Positions 56,530-64,000 of a stretch of DNA of 64,000 bases are shown here, piece after piece (positions within the stretch are counted from its first letter, which is position 1; each line of letters begins with the position of its first letter). The stretch comes from Oculatella sp. LEGE 06141. GTDB taxonomy: Bacteria > Cyanobacteriota > Cyanobacteriia > Elainellales > Elainellaceae. The notes under the pieces are model-generated. The model did not search any database, had not been told where the DNA came from, and was given only the letters and a program-made list of their open reading frames with translations. The stretch covers positions 1 through 64,000 of the forward strand of contig NZ_JADEWO010000016.1 in assembly GCF_015207605.1 (NCBI RefSeq), read 5' to 3'. The position numbers and the translations under genes were made by a program.

Positions 56530-58160
56530 TGAAACGCTTTACACGGCTCTATCAGCAAATTGATGCCACTACCTCAATTAATGAAAAGGTAAGAGTGTTG
56601 CAGCATTATTTTCAAGATGAACTGCCGCACAATGCTGTGTGGGGGCTGTATTTGCTGCTGGGGAAGATTCGTAGACGACTGATTACATCTAAAACGCTGC
56701 GAGACATTTTTCTGCAAGTCTCTGATATTCCAGAATGGTTGTTTCAGGAGTGTCATGCTCATGTTGGCGATTCTGCTGAGACGATCGCCCTGCTGCTACA
56801 CGAAACGCCGCTGAAACGTCACCAGACATCGGCTTCGGATAATACTAAACCGGATATTGCCCTGCACGAATGGATGGAGGTCATCATTCCTCAAGTCAAA
56901 GGTGTGAAATCGGATGAGGCACTCAGGCAGTTGGTGGTGTCGTGGTGGTCATCGTTGGATGATATTGAAGTATTCGTGCTAAACAAAGTTTTGACGGGCG
57001 CTTTTCGGATGGGAGCCTCTGAAAAGCTGGTGATTAAGGGACTATCTGCCGCCTTTGGCATTTCGGAGTCGGTGTTGGCGCATCGGCTGATGGGCGATTT
57101 TGAACCCACGGTTGAGTTTTATCAACAGCTTACTGCCCGGGCGGCAGAGGAACAGCGATCGCCCAGTAGACCTTACCCGTTTTTCCTGGCCTCTCCATTG
57201 GATGAGGAAAAGTTTCAAACTGAAGATGTTTGGCGCTGGCAGGCCGAGTGGAAATGGGATGGCATTCGTGCCCAAATCATTCGACGAGCCGATGAACTTT
57301 TTATCTGGTCGCGGGGCGAAGATTTAATTACTCACCAATTTCCTGAATTTGAAGCCGTCTTCCTGCAACTGCCAGATGGTGTGGTGCTGGATGGGGAAAT
57401 TCTGGGTTGGATGGGCGATCGCCCCTTACCTTTCAACCATTTGCAAAAGCGCCTGGGTCGAAAAAAGGTGACGCAAAAAGTTATAGACGAGAACCCCGTT
57501 CATTTTATTGCCTACGATCTGCTGGAGCAGGATGGAGCAGACATTCGTGAGCAGCCGTTGTTGAAGCGCCGTCAATCCCTGGTTGATGTTTTAGCAACGA
57601 TCGACTCTCCGTTGGTGCATGGCTCACCCACCTTGACGGTTGAATCCTTTGAGCAGGTGAAAGCCCTGAGGCAACACTCGCGCGATCGCGGTGCGGAAGG
57701 ATTAATGCTGAAGGCGATCGACAGTCCATATTTGGTGGGTCGCAAACGCGGGTATTGGTGGAAATATAAAGTCGATCCATTATCATTGGATGCGGTGTTG
57801 CTCTATGCTCAGGCGGGAAGCGGCAAGCGGGCGAATCTGTTTACAGACTATACCTTTGCCCTCTGGAACCAGGGTGAATTAGTACCCTTTGCTAAAGCCT
57901 ACTCTGGGTTAGATAATCAAGAAATTGACGAACTCGACCGCTGGATTCGCAAACATACCATTGAGAAATTTGGCCCGGTGCGATCGGTTGAACCCGTTTA
58001 TGTTTTTGAAATTGGCTTTGAAGGCATTGCTCAATCGACACGCCACAAATCTGGCATTTCGGTACGCTTTCCGCGCATTTTGCGCTGGCGGAAAGATAAA
58101 CCCGTTGAAGAGGCTGACACGCTGCAAACGGCCTGTAACCTGCTCAATGCGGGAAATTGA
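56529..58160 (+). CDS. ATP-dependent DNA ligase
   Basis: A 543-residue ligase. The N-terminal DNA-binding domain (about 1-200) is followed by the nucleotidyltransferase core with the adenylated lysine in EWKWDGIRAQ (Lys242). Then come LDGEILGW (motif III), EGLMLKAIDSPY (motif IV) and YWWKYKVDPLSLDAVLLYA (motif V). An OB-fold C-terminus ends with ISVRFPRILRWRKDKP. ATP-dependent ligases of this type work in bacterial repair beside the NAD-dependent replicative LigA. The start overlaps the exonuclease stop by one base. The frame is open upstream to 56373, but that part lies within the exonuclease gene. Confidence 0.93.
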   Translation: MKRFTRLYQQIDATTSINEKVRVLQHYFQDELPHNAVWGLYLLLGKIRRRLITSKTLRDIFLQVSDIPEWLFQECHAHVGDSAETIALLLHETPLKRHQTSASDNTKPDIALHEWMEVIIPQVKGVKSDEALRQLVVSWWSSLDDIEVFVLNKVLTGAFRMGASEKLVIKGLSAAFGISESVLAHRLMGDFEPTVEFYQQLTARAAEEQRSPSRPYPFFLASPLDEEKFQTEDVWRWQAEWKWDGIRAQIIRRADELFIWSRGEDLITHQFPEFEAVFLQLPDGVVLDGEILGWMGDRPLPFNHLQKRLGRKKVTQKVIDENPVHFIAYDLLEQDGADIREQPLLKRRQSLVDVLATIDSPLVHGSPTLTVESFEQVKALRQHSRDRGAEGLMLKAIDSPYLVGRKRGYWWKYKVDPLSLDAVLLYAQAGSGKRANLFTDYTFALWNQGELVPFAKAYSGLDNQEIDELDRWIRKHTIEKFGPVRSVEPVYVFEIGFEGIAQSTRHKSGISVRFPRILRWRKDKPVEEADTLQTACNLLNAGN

Positions 58161-58167
58161 CGACTCC

Positions 58168-59544
58168 CTAGCGGTTAGGGCAGGAGGGCATATCGTCGCC
58201 CAGCAGCAGCCTGGCCAAACTGGGTAATGCTTCACCATAGGTTGGGTGAATGTGTACCGATTGTTCTAACACCTGCCAGGTCGCTTTCGTCTCCATCAGA
58301 GACAGAAAGACGTGAACCAGTTCGGCAGTTTCATAGCCGACCAGCGTTGCACCAAGAATGCGATCGCTGTCCTGGTCAATGACCATCCGGTAGAAGCCGA
58401 GATCGTGTCCCCATTCAATTGCACGCGCAATGCTGGACATGGGTAGCGTCACACAGCGAGCATTGATACCGTGCTGTTTGGCCTGGTCGAACGTCATGCC
58501 AACACGCCCAACTTGCGGTTCGGTGTAAACGGCATAGCCCAAGACGCGATCGTCGCGGGTTCGCTGTTCGCCACACAAAATGGCCTTTAAGCGGCGGTAG
58601 TCTTCCCAGGACACATGGGTAAATGCAGGCTGTTTGGCAACGTCCCCGATCGCGTAAACACCGGGACAGGTTGTTTGAAACTGCTCATCAATGGTGACGA
58701 ATCCCTGCCGATCCAATTCCACCCCGGTGGCCGCTACATTCAACGCACTGGTGTTTGGTTTTCGGCCAGTGACAACGAGCAAAGCTTCACCCTGAAGGGA
58801 TTCACCCGTGCTTAACTCTAGCGTAAACACGCCGCTGGCATGAGTGACCTGTTCGGTTGTGGCGTTGAAGTGAAGCGAGATGCCATCTTGCCCCAATGCC
58901 TCTGCCAGGGTTGCGCTAACATCGGGTTCTTCCTGAGACAGAAGGCGATCGCCCCTGACAATGAGATGCGTTTGGCTGCCCAATCGCGCTAACCCCTGCC
59001 CCAGCTCCAGCCCGATATAGCCCCCACCAATGACCAACAGGCGAGGCGGTAACTCCTGCAAATCAAAGAAATTTCGGTTCGTTAGATAAGGGGTTTCGGC
59101 TAAACCAGGAAGGTTGGGAATGAGTGATGATGTTCCTGTATTGATCACAACAATGGGCGCTTGTACGGTAACATCACCTCCTGTAACAGTATGGCGATCG
59201 CTGAACGAGGCTTCGGCACAGACCACCGTGACCCCTGCACCGTCCAACCGTTGTTTAATACCTTGATTAAACTGGTGACGAATGCCCCGAACTCGCTCCA
59301 TTACAGCCGGAAAATCGACCTCAACCTGAGCATGAACACCAAGATTGGCGGCTCGATGTGCCCGTCCTGCGGCATGAGCGGCGGCTAAAAACGCCTTGGA
59401 GGGGGTACAGCCGTAGTTGATACAGCTTCCACCCAGCGCATCCCGCTCAAACAAAACAACCTTGCGTCCTTCTTTGGCAAAGTCAGCCGCTAATGGAATT
59501 CCACCCTGTCCGCTACCGATCACAATGACATCTGCTGTTTCCAT
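58168..59544 (-). CDS. Mercuric reductase-like pyridine nucleotide-disulfide oxidoreductase
   Basis: A 458-residue FAD enzyme of the class I disulfide reductase family. It has the FAD loop VIGSGQGGIPLA (8-19), the redox cysteines CINYGCTPSK (Cys41, Cys46), the NAD(P) loop LVIGGGYIGLELGQGLA and the second FAD motif YAIGDVA. The C-terminal dimer interface contains HIHPTYGEALPSL with the catalytic His/Glu pair. It lacks the N-terminal metal-binding domain and the C-terminal Cys pair of true MerA proteins, and no merR/merT genes are nearby. So mercury reduction is uncertain, and a general disulfide or quinone-type role is possible. It is convergent with the DNA ligase gene (8 bp between the stops). 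Confidence 0.85.
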   Translation of the reverse strand: METADVIVIGSGQGGIPLAADFAKEGRKVVLFERDALGGSCINYGCTPSKAFLAAAHAAGRAHRAANLGVHAQVEVDFPAVMERVRGIRHQFNQGIKQRLDGAGVTVVCAEASFSDRHTVTGGDVTVQAPIVVINTGTSSLIPNLPGLAETPYLTNRNFFDLQELPPRLLVIGGGYIGLELGQGLARLGSQTHLIVRGDRLLSQEEPDVSATLAEALGQDGISLHFNATTEQVTHASGVFTLELSTGESLQGEALLVVTGRKPNTSALNVAATGVELDRQGFVTIDEQFQTTCPGVYAIGDVAKQPAFTHVSWEDYRRLKAILCGEQRTRDDRVLGYAVYTEPQVGRVGMTFDQAKQHGINARCVTLPMSSIARAIEWGHDLGFYRMVIDQDSDRILGATLVGYETAELVHVFLSLMETKATWQVLEQSVHIHPTYGEALPSLARLLLGDDMPSCPNR

Positions 59545-59667
59545 TGGTCTCCTGATTTGAATGAGTGGGGTGTGGGCGATCGCACTATGACACGATTAGT
59601 GTATTGCTGAATAGCACAACTCAAGGATTGTAAATTAAATAACCTGCAAAATTAAGGGGCTGTGTTA

Positions 59668-59847
59668 AGAGGGTGTCTGAGAATGGCTCAACATTCTAAA
59701 TTAGCCCCCTAAATCCCCCAATTTTGGGGGACTTTGAAACAGAATTGATTCGGAAGTTCCCGTTCGGCTGAGCGCTCACGTCGAAGCCAATTTTGGGGGA
59801 TTAGGGGGCGGTTCGAGTTGGAGCTTAGCACTTTTAAGACATCCTCT
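59668..59847. repeat. MITE-like element copy 5 (best preserved)
   Basis: The left end AGAGGGTGTCTGAGAATGGC and the right end TTAGCACTTTTAAGACATCC plus TCT are imperfect inverted repeats. The core has CCCCCTAAATCCCCCAATTT, GGGGGAC and a second CAATTTTGGGGGATTAGGGG arm. It is about 180 bp and has no coding capacity. A related full-length transposon was not found in the window. Confidence 0.7.
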
Positions 59848-59860
59848 AAAAGTGCTAAGC
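59823..59860. repeat. Perfect 14-bp stem-loop at the right end of MITE copy 5
   Basis: GCTTAGCACTTTTA (59823-59836) pairs with TAAAAGTGCTAAGC (59847-59860) around the loop AGACATCCTC. It extends past the element's end, so it may come from two nested or partly deleted copies. Confidence 0.7.
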
Positions 59861-60050
59861 CCAAGCCGTGACCTTCAATTCATCTGTTTATTCTGCAACG
59901 CCACTTACAGCCATTTTCATTTGCATTCACCACACACCAAACCCCGTCCCAGCTTGGCGAGACTGTGGCTGACTCGATTGAGAACTGCTGTAAAACGCCT
60001 GAAGAACAAGCACTGCCATCTCTCTATATGGACTATCACATCGCAATCAA

Positions 60051-60923
60051 TTAGCGGTCTCTGTACGTTTTTGGTGTCATGCCAGTTAACTGCCGAAACT
60101 GTTTGCTTAAATGGCTGTGGCTATTGAACCCACACATTAAGGCAATGTCCATAATTGATTGATCGGTTTGTTTCAACAACTGCTTTGCCCGTTCTATGCG
60201 TTGTTGAAGCAAATATTGATAAGGAGTCGTGCCGATCGACTGCTTAAACAGATGGCTGAAATGAAATTGACTAATCCCAATCAAGGCGGCTAAGTCGGCA
60301 AGCTTGATGTCTTGATGCAAGTACTCATTGATGTATTCCAGGACTTGCAGAACTTGACGCTGAGGCAGGCCACCTTCGTATATGGAAGGGCGAGATGAAG
60401 CCGCTGCATATTGTCTGAGCAAATGCACAGCCAACACGTTTGCAAGGGATTCAATGTAGAGCTTGCCGCCCAAGCTTTCGTGTTTTAGCTCAGCCAGAAG
60501 CAGCAGTCCAATCGATTCCAGGTGCGGATCGCGAATGCGAAACTCGGGCAGCAATTCGAGCTGATCGAGATTGACATCAATGGTTTCTCTGGCGACGTTC
60601 TGAATAAAACGAGAAGCAATGCGAATTTGCAAGTACTGGTCTTCTGCATCCCAACGGGCAAAAAGCGGCATCCTGGCAGGTGTGATAGAAATATGGCCTT
60701 TGCCGTATAGCCCGGTGTAAGTTTTACCGCCTTTCACCTGCAACAAACGAACGGGACGAGGTGCCAGCGATAAACAAATCGTGTGTTCATCGCTACAATG
60801 ACAGTTGCCTTCGCCTGGAGGGTGTTGAAATTGTTCGACCAGGATATTTTCCCAACCCTGATTTTGGCTAGACAAGATGGGTAAGCCCGTTAGTTCTGTG
60901 GGCTGGGTAGCTGGATTCATCAT
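60051..60923 (-). CDS. AraC family transcriptional regulator
   Basis: A 290-residue regulator. The C-terminal 100 residues form the double helix-turn-helix domain: IKLADLAALIGISQFHFSHLFK (first HTH), then IMDIALMCGFNSHSHLSKQF (second HTH) and RQLTGMTPKTYR at the end. The N-terminal half (about 1-180) is a ligand- or partner-sensing domain with no recognisable motif; the start contains a CHCSDEHTIC stretch that might bind metal. The gene is divergent from the azoreductase gene at 61084, and their 160-bp shared spacer is a natural control region. Regulation of azoR by this protein is an inference. Confidence 0.9.
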   Translation of the reverse strand: MMNPATQPTELTGLPILSSQNQGWENILVEQFQHPPGEGNCHCSDEHTICLSLAPRPVRLLQVKGGKTYTGLYGKGHISITPARMPLFARWDAEDQYLQIRIASRFIQNVARETIDVNLDQLELLPEFRIRDPHLESIGLLLLAELKHESLGGKLYIESLANVLAVHLLRQYAAASSRPSIYEGGLPQRQVLQVLEYINEYLHQDIKLADLAALIGISQFHFSHLFKQSIGTTPYQYLLQQRIERAKQLLKQTDQSIMDIALMCGFNSHSHLSKQFRQLTGMTPKTYRDR

Positions 60924-61083
60924 GCAAACCCTATCGCTCTAGATCTGATTGTATTCACTTTTGGGTGACTCTTGCTGAGACGCTGGAAAAATTAACCGCA
61001 ATTTTTTGACAGCGGCGCAGGAATTAGATAGCTGAGGGTTGGGAAGTTTTCTAGGCTGGAAGGGTAATGCAGCCGGAGGAACT

Positions 61084-61716
61084 ATGGCACACATTCTGCA
61101 TATTGATTCCAGTCCCAGAGGTGAGCGATCGCGCTCTCGTCGCATGACCAGGGAGTTTGTTGAACAGTGGAAGCAAACGCATCCGGATGATATGGTCACC
61201 TATCGCGATCTGGGTCGCCATCCTGTTCCCCATCTAGATGAACCGTGGATTGCAGCGGCTTTCACCCCACCAGAGCAGCATACCCCGGAAATGCAGGCAG
61301 CAATTCGCGTCAGCGATCAACTGGTGGATGAATTCCTGGCGGCGGATATATATGTCATTGGGCTTCCCATGTACAACTTCAGCGTTCCCACGATGTTTAA
61401 GGGGTACATTGACCAGATTGTGCGGATGGGGCGAACGGTGGCGTATGAACCGGAGGACGTGGAAAACCCTTATAAACCGCTGGTGTTGGGTAAAAAAATG
61501 TTTGTGATCACAGCACGATGGGATTCTGGTTTTGGCCCCGGTGAGCGCTATGGGTCAATGAACCATCAAGATCCCTACATCGTCTCAGTGTTTGGCTTTA
61601 TTGGTATCACTGATATTACCTTTGTCCACGTTGAGAATGATCAGGTTGATAGTGAAAGTTTGGCGCGATCGATCGCAGCAGCTCGTACTAAAATTGCTCA
61701 ACTGGTTTCAGCGTGA
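61084..61716 (+). CDS. azoR: FMN-dependent NADH-azoreductase (AzoR/AcpD family)
   Basis: A 210-residue flavodoxin-fold enzyme that reduces quinones and azo compounds with NAD(P)H. The phosphate loop HIDSSPRGERSRSRRMT (5-21) and the FMN site LPMYNFSVPTMFKGYIDQIV are typical. The C-terminal half has FGFIGITDITFVHVEN, also as in the family. The ATG at 61084 follows a good ribosome site (GGAGGA). The divergent AraC-type gene upstream and the mercuric-reductase-like flavoprotein further away fit a response to reactive chemicals, as an inference. Confidence 0.92.
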   Translation: MAHILHIDSSPRGERSRSRRMTREFVEQWKQTHPDDMVTYRDLGRHPVPHLDEPWIAAAFTPPEQHTPEMQAAIRVSDQLVDEFLAADIYVIGLPMYNFSVPTMFKGYIDQIVRMGRTVAYEPEDVENPYKPLVLGKKMFVITARWDSGFGPGERYGSMNHQDPYIVSVFGFIGITDITFVHVENDQVDSESLARSIAAARTKIAQLVSA

Positions 61717-61775
61717 CGTGATGCAACACCCGTAATTAAAGGGTATTGCTGAATACATGGATGAAGTTTGGAGAT

Positions 61776-61810
61776 GCAATGCAATGTTTTTGGGGCAGGC
61801 ATTGCATTGC
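61776..61810. other. Perfect 11-bp hairpin after azoR
   Basis: GCAATGCAATG (61776-61786) pairs with CATTGCATTGC (61800-61810) around a 13-base loop that contains TTTTT. It lies 60 bp past the azoR stop. It may end or stabilise the azoR transcript. Confidence 0.5.
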
Positions 61811-61860
61811 TGCCCTGTCTCTGGTCTATCTCGATCGCCTCTAATAAAGCTTGGATCGCT

Positions 61861-61889
61861 TTGCCGCAACACTTAAAGCGTTGCGGCAA
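61861..61889. terminator. Strong GC-rich hairpin downstream of azoR
   Basis: TTGCCGCAAC (61861-61870) pairs perfectly with GTTGCGGCAA (61880-61889) around a 9-base loop; no clear T-run follows. It is a candidate terminator in the azoR to YdeI-family gap, which is otherwise occupied by the 61972-62100 element. Confidence 0.5.
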
Positions 61890-61971
61890 TCATTATGCAT
61901 AAAACGTTCGAACTAGAATACAGTAAAGAAAATTCTTGAGTTGGCAACCTACTAATCTGGCTGAATCATTA

Positions 61972-62100
61972 GTTGAATGGCACTGAAATAAGTGCGTTCA
62001 TTCCGGGCTTCGACTACGCTCAGCCCTCGTTGGTGGGGGCTGAGCGTAGTCGAAGCCCAGTCTATACTAATAGCGCAGCTTTATTTCAGTGCCATTCAAC
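61972..62100. mobile_element. 129-bp MITE with 20-bp perfect inverted repeats and 5-bp target duplication
   Basis: GTTGAATGGCACTGAAATAA (61972-61991) is the exact inverted repeat of 62081-62100. CATTA flanks the element on both sides (61967-61971 and 62101-62105), a 5-bp target duplication. A second, internal perfect inverted repeat of 22 bp (62005-62026 and 62037-62058) holds the GACTACGCTCAGCCC-type sequence often seen in cyanobacterial repeats. There is no room for a transposase, so it must have been moved by an unseen element. Confidence 0.9.
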
Positions 62101-62133
62101 CATTAGTTGGTTCGGCAGCGCGGAGGTTTCACC

Positions 62134-62721
62134 ATGCAGGATGCACCACACAACTCGATTCATCCGCTATCACGGGCTGAATGGCGTGATTGGCTGGCAA
62201 CACATCACACTCGCACCGAGGGAATCTGGTTGGTTAGCTACAAAAAAGCGACCGGAAAGCCCCGCTTTGATTACAATGATGCGGTTGAAGAAGCGCTTTG
62301 TTTTGGATGGGTAGACAGCAAGCCCAATACACTGGATGCAGAGCGATCGCTCCTATGGTTTGCGCCGCGAAAAGCTGGGTCTGGGTGGTCGAAACCGAAC
62401 AAAGAACGCATTGAAAAGATGATGACTGCGGGATTAATGGCAGAAGCTGGATTGGCAAAGGTCGAAGCGGCGAAACAAGACGGCTCATGGAATGCCCTGG
62501 ATGCGATCGAGGCATTGGAGATTCCGCCTGATCTGGAAGAGGCGCTGGCATCGTACCCATCAGCACGGATCAACTTTGAAGCCTTTCCCCGTTCGGTTAA
62601 ACGCGGCATTCTGGAGTGGATTGCGATCGCCAAGAAGCCCGAAACCAGAGCAAAGCGAATTGACGAAACAGCACGGCTAGCCAACGATAATATTCGAGCG
62701 AATCAATGGCGACCCTATTAA
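62134..62721 (+). CDS. YdeI/OmpD-associated family protein
   Basis: A 195-residue protein matching the YdeI-like family. The pattern begins with SRAEWRDWLATHHTRTEGIW, then YKKATGKPRFDYNDAVEEAL and CFGWVDSKP. Later FAPRKAGSGWSKPNKERI and RINFEAFPRSVKRGILEWI, with AKKPETRAKRI at the end, complete the family order. Members are thought to be involved in resistance to stress or antimicrobial peptides; the reaction is unknown. A clear ribosome site (GGAGG, 62122-62126) precedes the ATG at 62134. The 129-bp MITE ends 33 bp upstream, so it may have altered the promoter. Confidence 0.88.
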   Translation: MQDAPHNSIHPLSRAEWRDWLATHHTRTEGIWLVSYKKATGKPRFDYNDAVEEALCFGWVDSKPNTLDAERSLLWFAPRKAGSGWSKPNKERIEKMMTAGLMAEAGLAKVEAAKQDGSWNALDAIEALEIPPDLEEALASYPSARINFEAFPRSVKRGILEWIAIAKKPETRAKRIDETARLANDNIRANQWRPY

Positions 62722-62759
62722 CCCGGCAATAAAAGATTTGGCATAAGGGATTGGGGTTC

Positions 62760-62801
62760 GACTCCGCTCACCCCACACGGAAGCGAGTGCTGAGCGGAGT
62801 C
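62760..62801. repeat. Palindromic repeat GACTCCGCTCA / TGAGCGGAGTC
   Basis: Perfect 11-bp arms (62760-62770 and 62791-62801) enclose a 20-base loop, 38 bp after the YdeI-family stop. The motif is related to the inner arm of the MITE at 62005-62058 and belongs to a short-repeat type common in cyanobacteria. It may also serve as the transcript end. Confidence 0.65.
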
Positions 62802-62921
62802 CAAACACGGTTTGCCCTAAGAACAATGGCTGCCAGGTTAATAGCTCACGGGCAATTCCCCCGATGCTGGATTCTGGGAGACAATAGAAGGGAGATTGCA
62901 TATTACTGGCAGAGTACTGGT

Positions 62922-64000
62922 ATGAATTTGCCTGCTGGCCCCAAACTTCCCCAGTCTTTGAGAATCATTCATTCTCTGTTTCGCCCGACCGAAGCCCTGG
63001 AAACCTATCGTCACCGTTTTGGCGATACATTTACCCTGACGGCACCGGGTAATGCGCCGCTGGTTGTGTGCAGCCATCCTGATGATCTTCAGGTCATTTT
63101 TGCTAATCCGGCGCGGTTCGATTCGGGTAAAGGGAATCAGATCTTGCGATTTTTGCTGGGAGAGCAGTCGCTCATTTTGCTGGATGGCGATCGCCATCAG
63201 CGCCAGCGCCAGTTGTTAACGCCTCCCTTTCATGGTGAGCGAATGCGAACGTATGGTCAGCTCATTGGTGATATCACGCAGCAGGTGATTGAACAATGGA
63301 CAGTGGGTGAGTCCCTGGTGGTTCGGTTGCCGATGCAGGCAATTACCCTGACCGTGATTTTGCGAGCAGTGTTTGGTTTATCTGAAGGCGATCGCCTGGA
63401 GCAACTCAAAGGGCTGTTAACCCAGTTGCTAGATTCGATTAGTTCGCCGCTCAGTGCCAGTGTTCTGTTTTTCGCATCGTTGCAAAAGGACTGGGGGGAA
63501 TGGAGTCCGTGGGGACGGTTTTTGCGGCTGAAACAGCAGGTCGATCAATTGCTCTATGCCGAAATTCGCGATCGCCGCAGATCTGCCGACCCTAACCGCA
63601 CCGATATTCTCTCATTGCTGCTGTCTGCCCGGGATGAAGCAGGTCAGCCGATGAGCGATGAAGAGCTGCACGACGAGTTAATGACCCTGTTAGTCGCCGG
63701 ACATGAGACAACGGCATCGTCCTTAAGCTGGGCACTGTACTGGGTTTATACCCAGCCGGATAGGTACCATCGGCTGCGGCACGAACTGAAAACGGTGGCG
63801 GCAGGTGACCCAATGGCAATTACACAACTGCCCTATTTAACAGCCATTTGTCAGGAAACGCTGCGAATTTATCCGATCGCCATGTTTTCGTTTCCACGCA
63901 TTCTGAAAGCACCAATGCAGTTCAGCACGTATAGCTTAGAGGCTGGAACATGGCTGCTCCCCTGCATTTATCTGACCCATCAACGCCCTGATGTGTACCC
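62922..64000 (+). CDS. Cytochrome P450 (CYP110-like), 3'-truncated by window edge
   Basis: The frame is open from the ATG at 62922 to the window edge (359 codons). The start NLPAGPKLPQSLRIIHSL and the later YLTAICQETLRIYPIAMFSF are close to cyanobacterial CYP110 proteins. The I-helix AGHETT (259-264) for oxygen activation and the K-helix ETLR (Glu312, Arg315) are intact. The heme-binding Cys loop lies beyond the edge, so function is not proven. CYP110 enzymes are soluble monooxygenases often acting on fatty acids or terpenoids. The substrate here is unknown. Confidence 0.92.
   Translation, partial: MNLPAGPKLPQSLRIIHSLFRPTEALETYRHRFGDTFTLTAPGNAPLVVCSHPDDLQVIFANPARFDSGKGNQILRFLLGEQSLILLDGDRHQRQRQLLTPPFHGERMRTYGQLIGDITQQVIEQWTVGESLVVRLPMQAITLTVILRAVFGLSEGDRLEQLKGLLTQLLDSISSPLSASVLFFASLQKDWGEWSPWGRFLRLKQQVDQLLYAEIRDRRRSADPNRTDILSLLLSARDEAGQPMSDEELHDELMTLLVAGHETTASSLSWALYWVYTQPDRYHRLRHELKTVAAGDPMAITQLPYLTAICQETLRIYPIAMFSFPRILKAPMQFSTYSLEAGTWLLPCIYLTHQRPDVY

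Larger units (their letters stand above)
59545..60050. other. Repeat-bearing intergenic region
   Basis: The 506-bp gap holds MITE copy 5 (59668-59847) and a 14-bp stem-loop (59823-59860). The remaining bases, including an open frame at 59852-60127, show no family character. Confidence 0.4.

Noticed and set aside
58168-59544. A mercury-resistance operon
   Set aside because: The enzyme lacks the metal-binding N-terminus and C-terminal Cys pair of MerA, and no merR, merT or merP genes are nearby.
62756-62770. GGGTTCGACTCC-like sequence resembling a tRNA T-arm
   Set aside because: No acceptor, D or anticodon arms can be drawn around it; it is one arm of a palindromic repeat.

Overview
The window looks like chromosomal DNA of a cyanobacterium, probably filamentous. 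The HIP1 palindrome GCGATCGC and its core recur throughout. Cyanobacterium-typical families are present: a CphA2-like cyanophycin synthetase, a CYP110-like P450, PTPA-CTERM proteins with a cyanoexosortase, an HpsJ-like protein, and a very large multi-HAMP hybrid kinase. The genus cannot be fixed from the sequence alone. No rRNA, tRNA, CRISPR array or intact transposase was found.

Layout. Positions 1-4.2 kb hold the end of an NB-ARC/WD40 protein convergent with a P1-family (DmpA-like) peptidase. From 4.4 to 44.6 kb lies one exopolysaccharide (EPS) island. It starts with a tyrosine autokinase/chain-length protein and an SLBB-type export protein on the minus strand. A spacer of about 1.4 kb follows, then a long plus-strand run. 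That run holds a WecA-like initiating transferase, 14 intact glycosyltransferases (7 GT4-type, 6 GT2-type, 1 DXD/GT8-like), one decayed GT11-like pseudogene, three hexapeptide acyltransferases, a pyruvyltransferase-like protein, a methyltransferase, a Wzy-like polymerase, a HepA-like ABC exporter and two tandem YdcF-like proteins. Embedded in it are a cyanoexosortase, an HpsJ-like partner and three PTPA-CTERM substrates, so surface-protein sorting appears linked to EPS production. No Wzx flippase was recognised.

From 44.6 to 64 kb the content is mixed: an RhtA-like exporter, a small unknown protein, the 2031-residue poly-HAMP hybrid kinase, cphA2, a DUF2887/Rpn-type protein, a two-gene DNA-repair pair (MBL exonuclease plus ATP-dependent ligase), a mercuric-reductase-like flavoprotein, an AraC regulator divergent from an azoreductase, a YdeI-family protein and a P450 cut by the window edge.

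Mobile DNA is limited to small non-autonomous elements. One MITE-like family with CCCCCTAAATCCCCC cores occurs about five times (near 4.4, 15.2, 25.3, 26.0 and 59.7 kb). Two copies end exactly at the stop codons of the tyrosine kinase and the exosortase. A second, 129-bp element with 20-bp perfect inverted repeats and a 5-bp target duplication sits just upstream of the YdeI-family gene.
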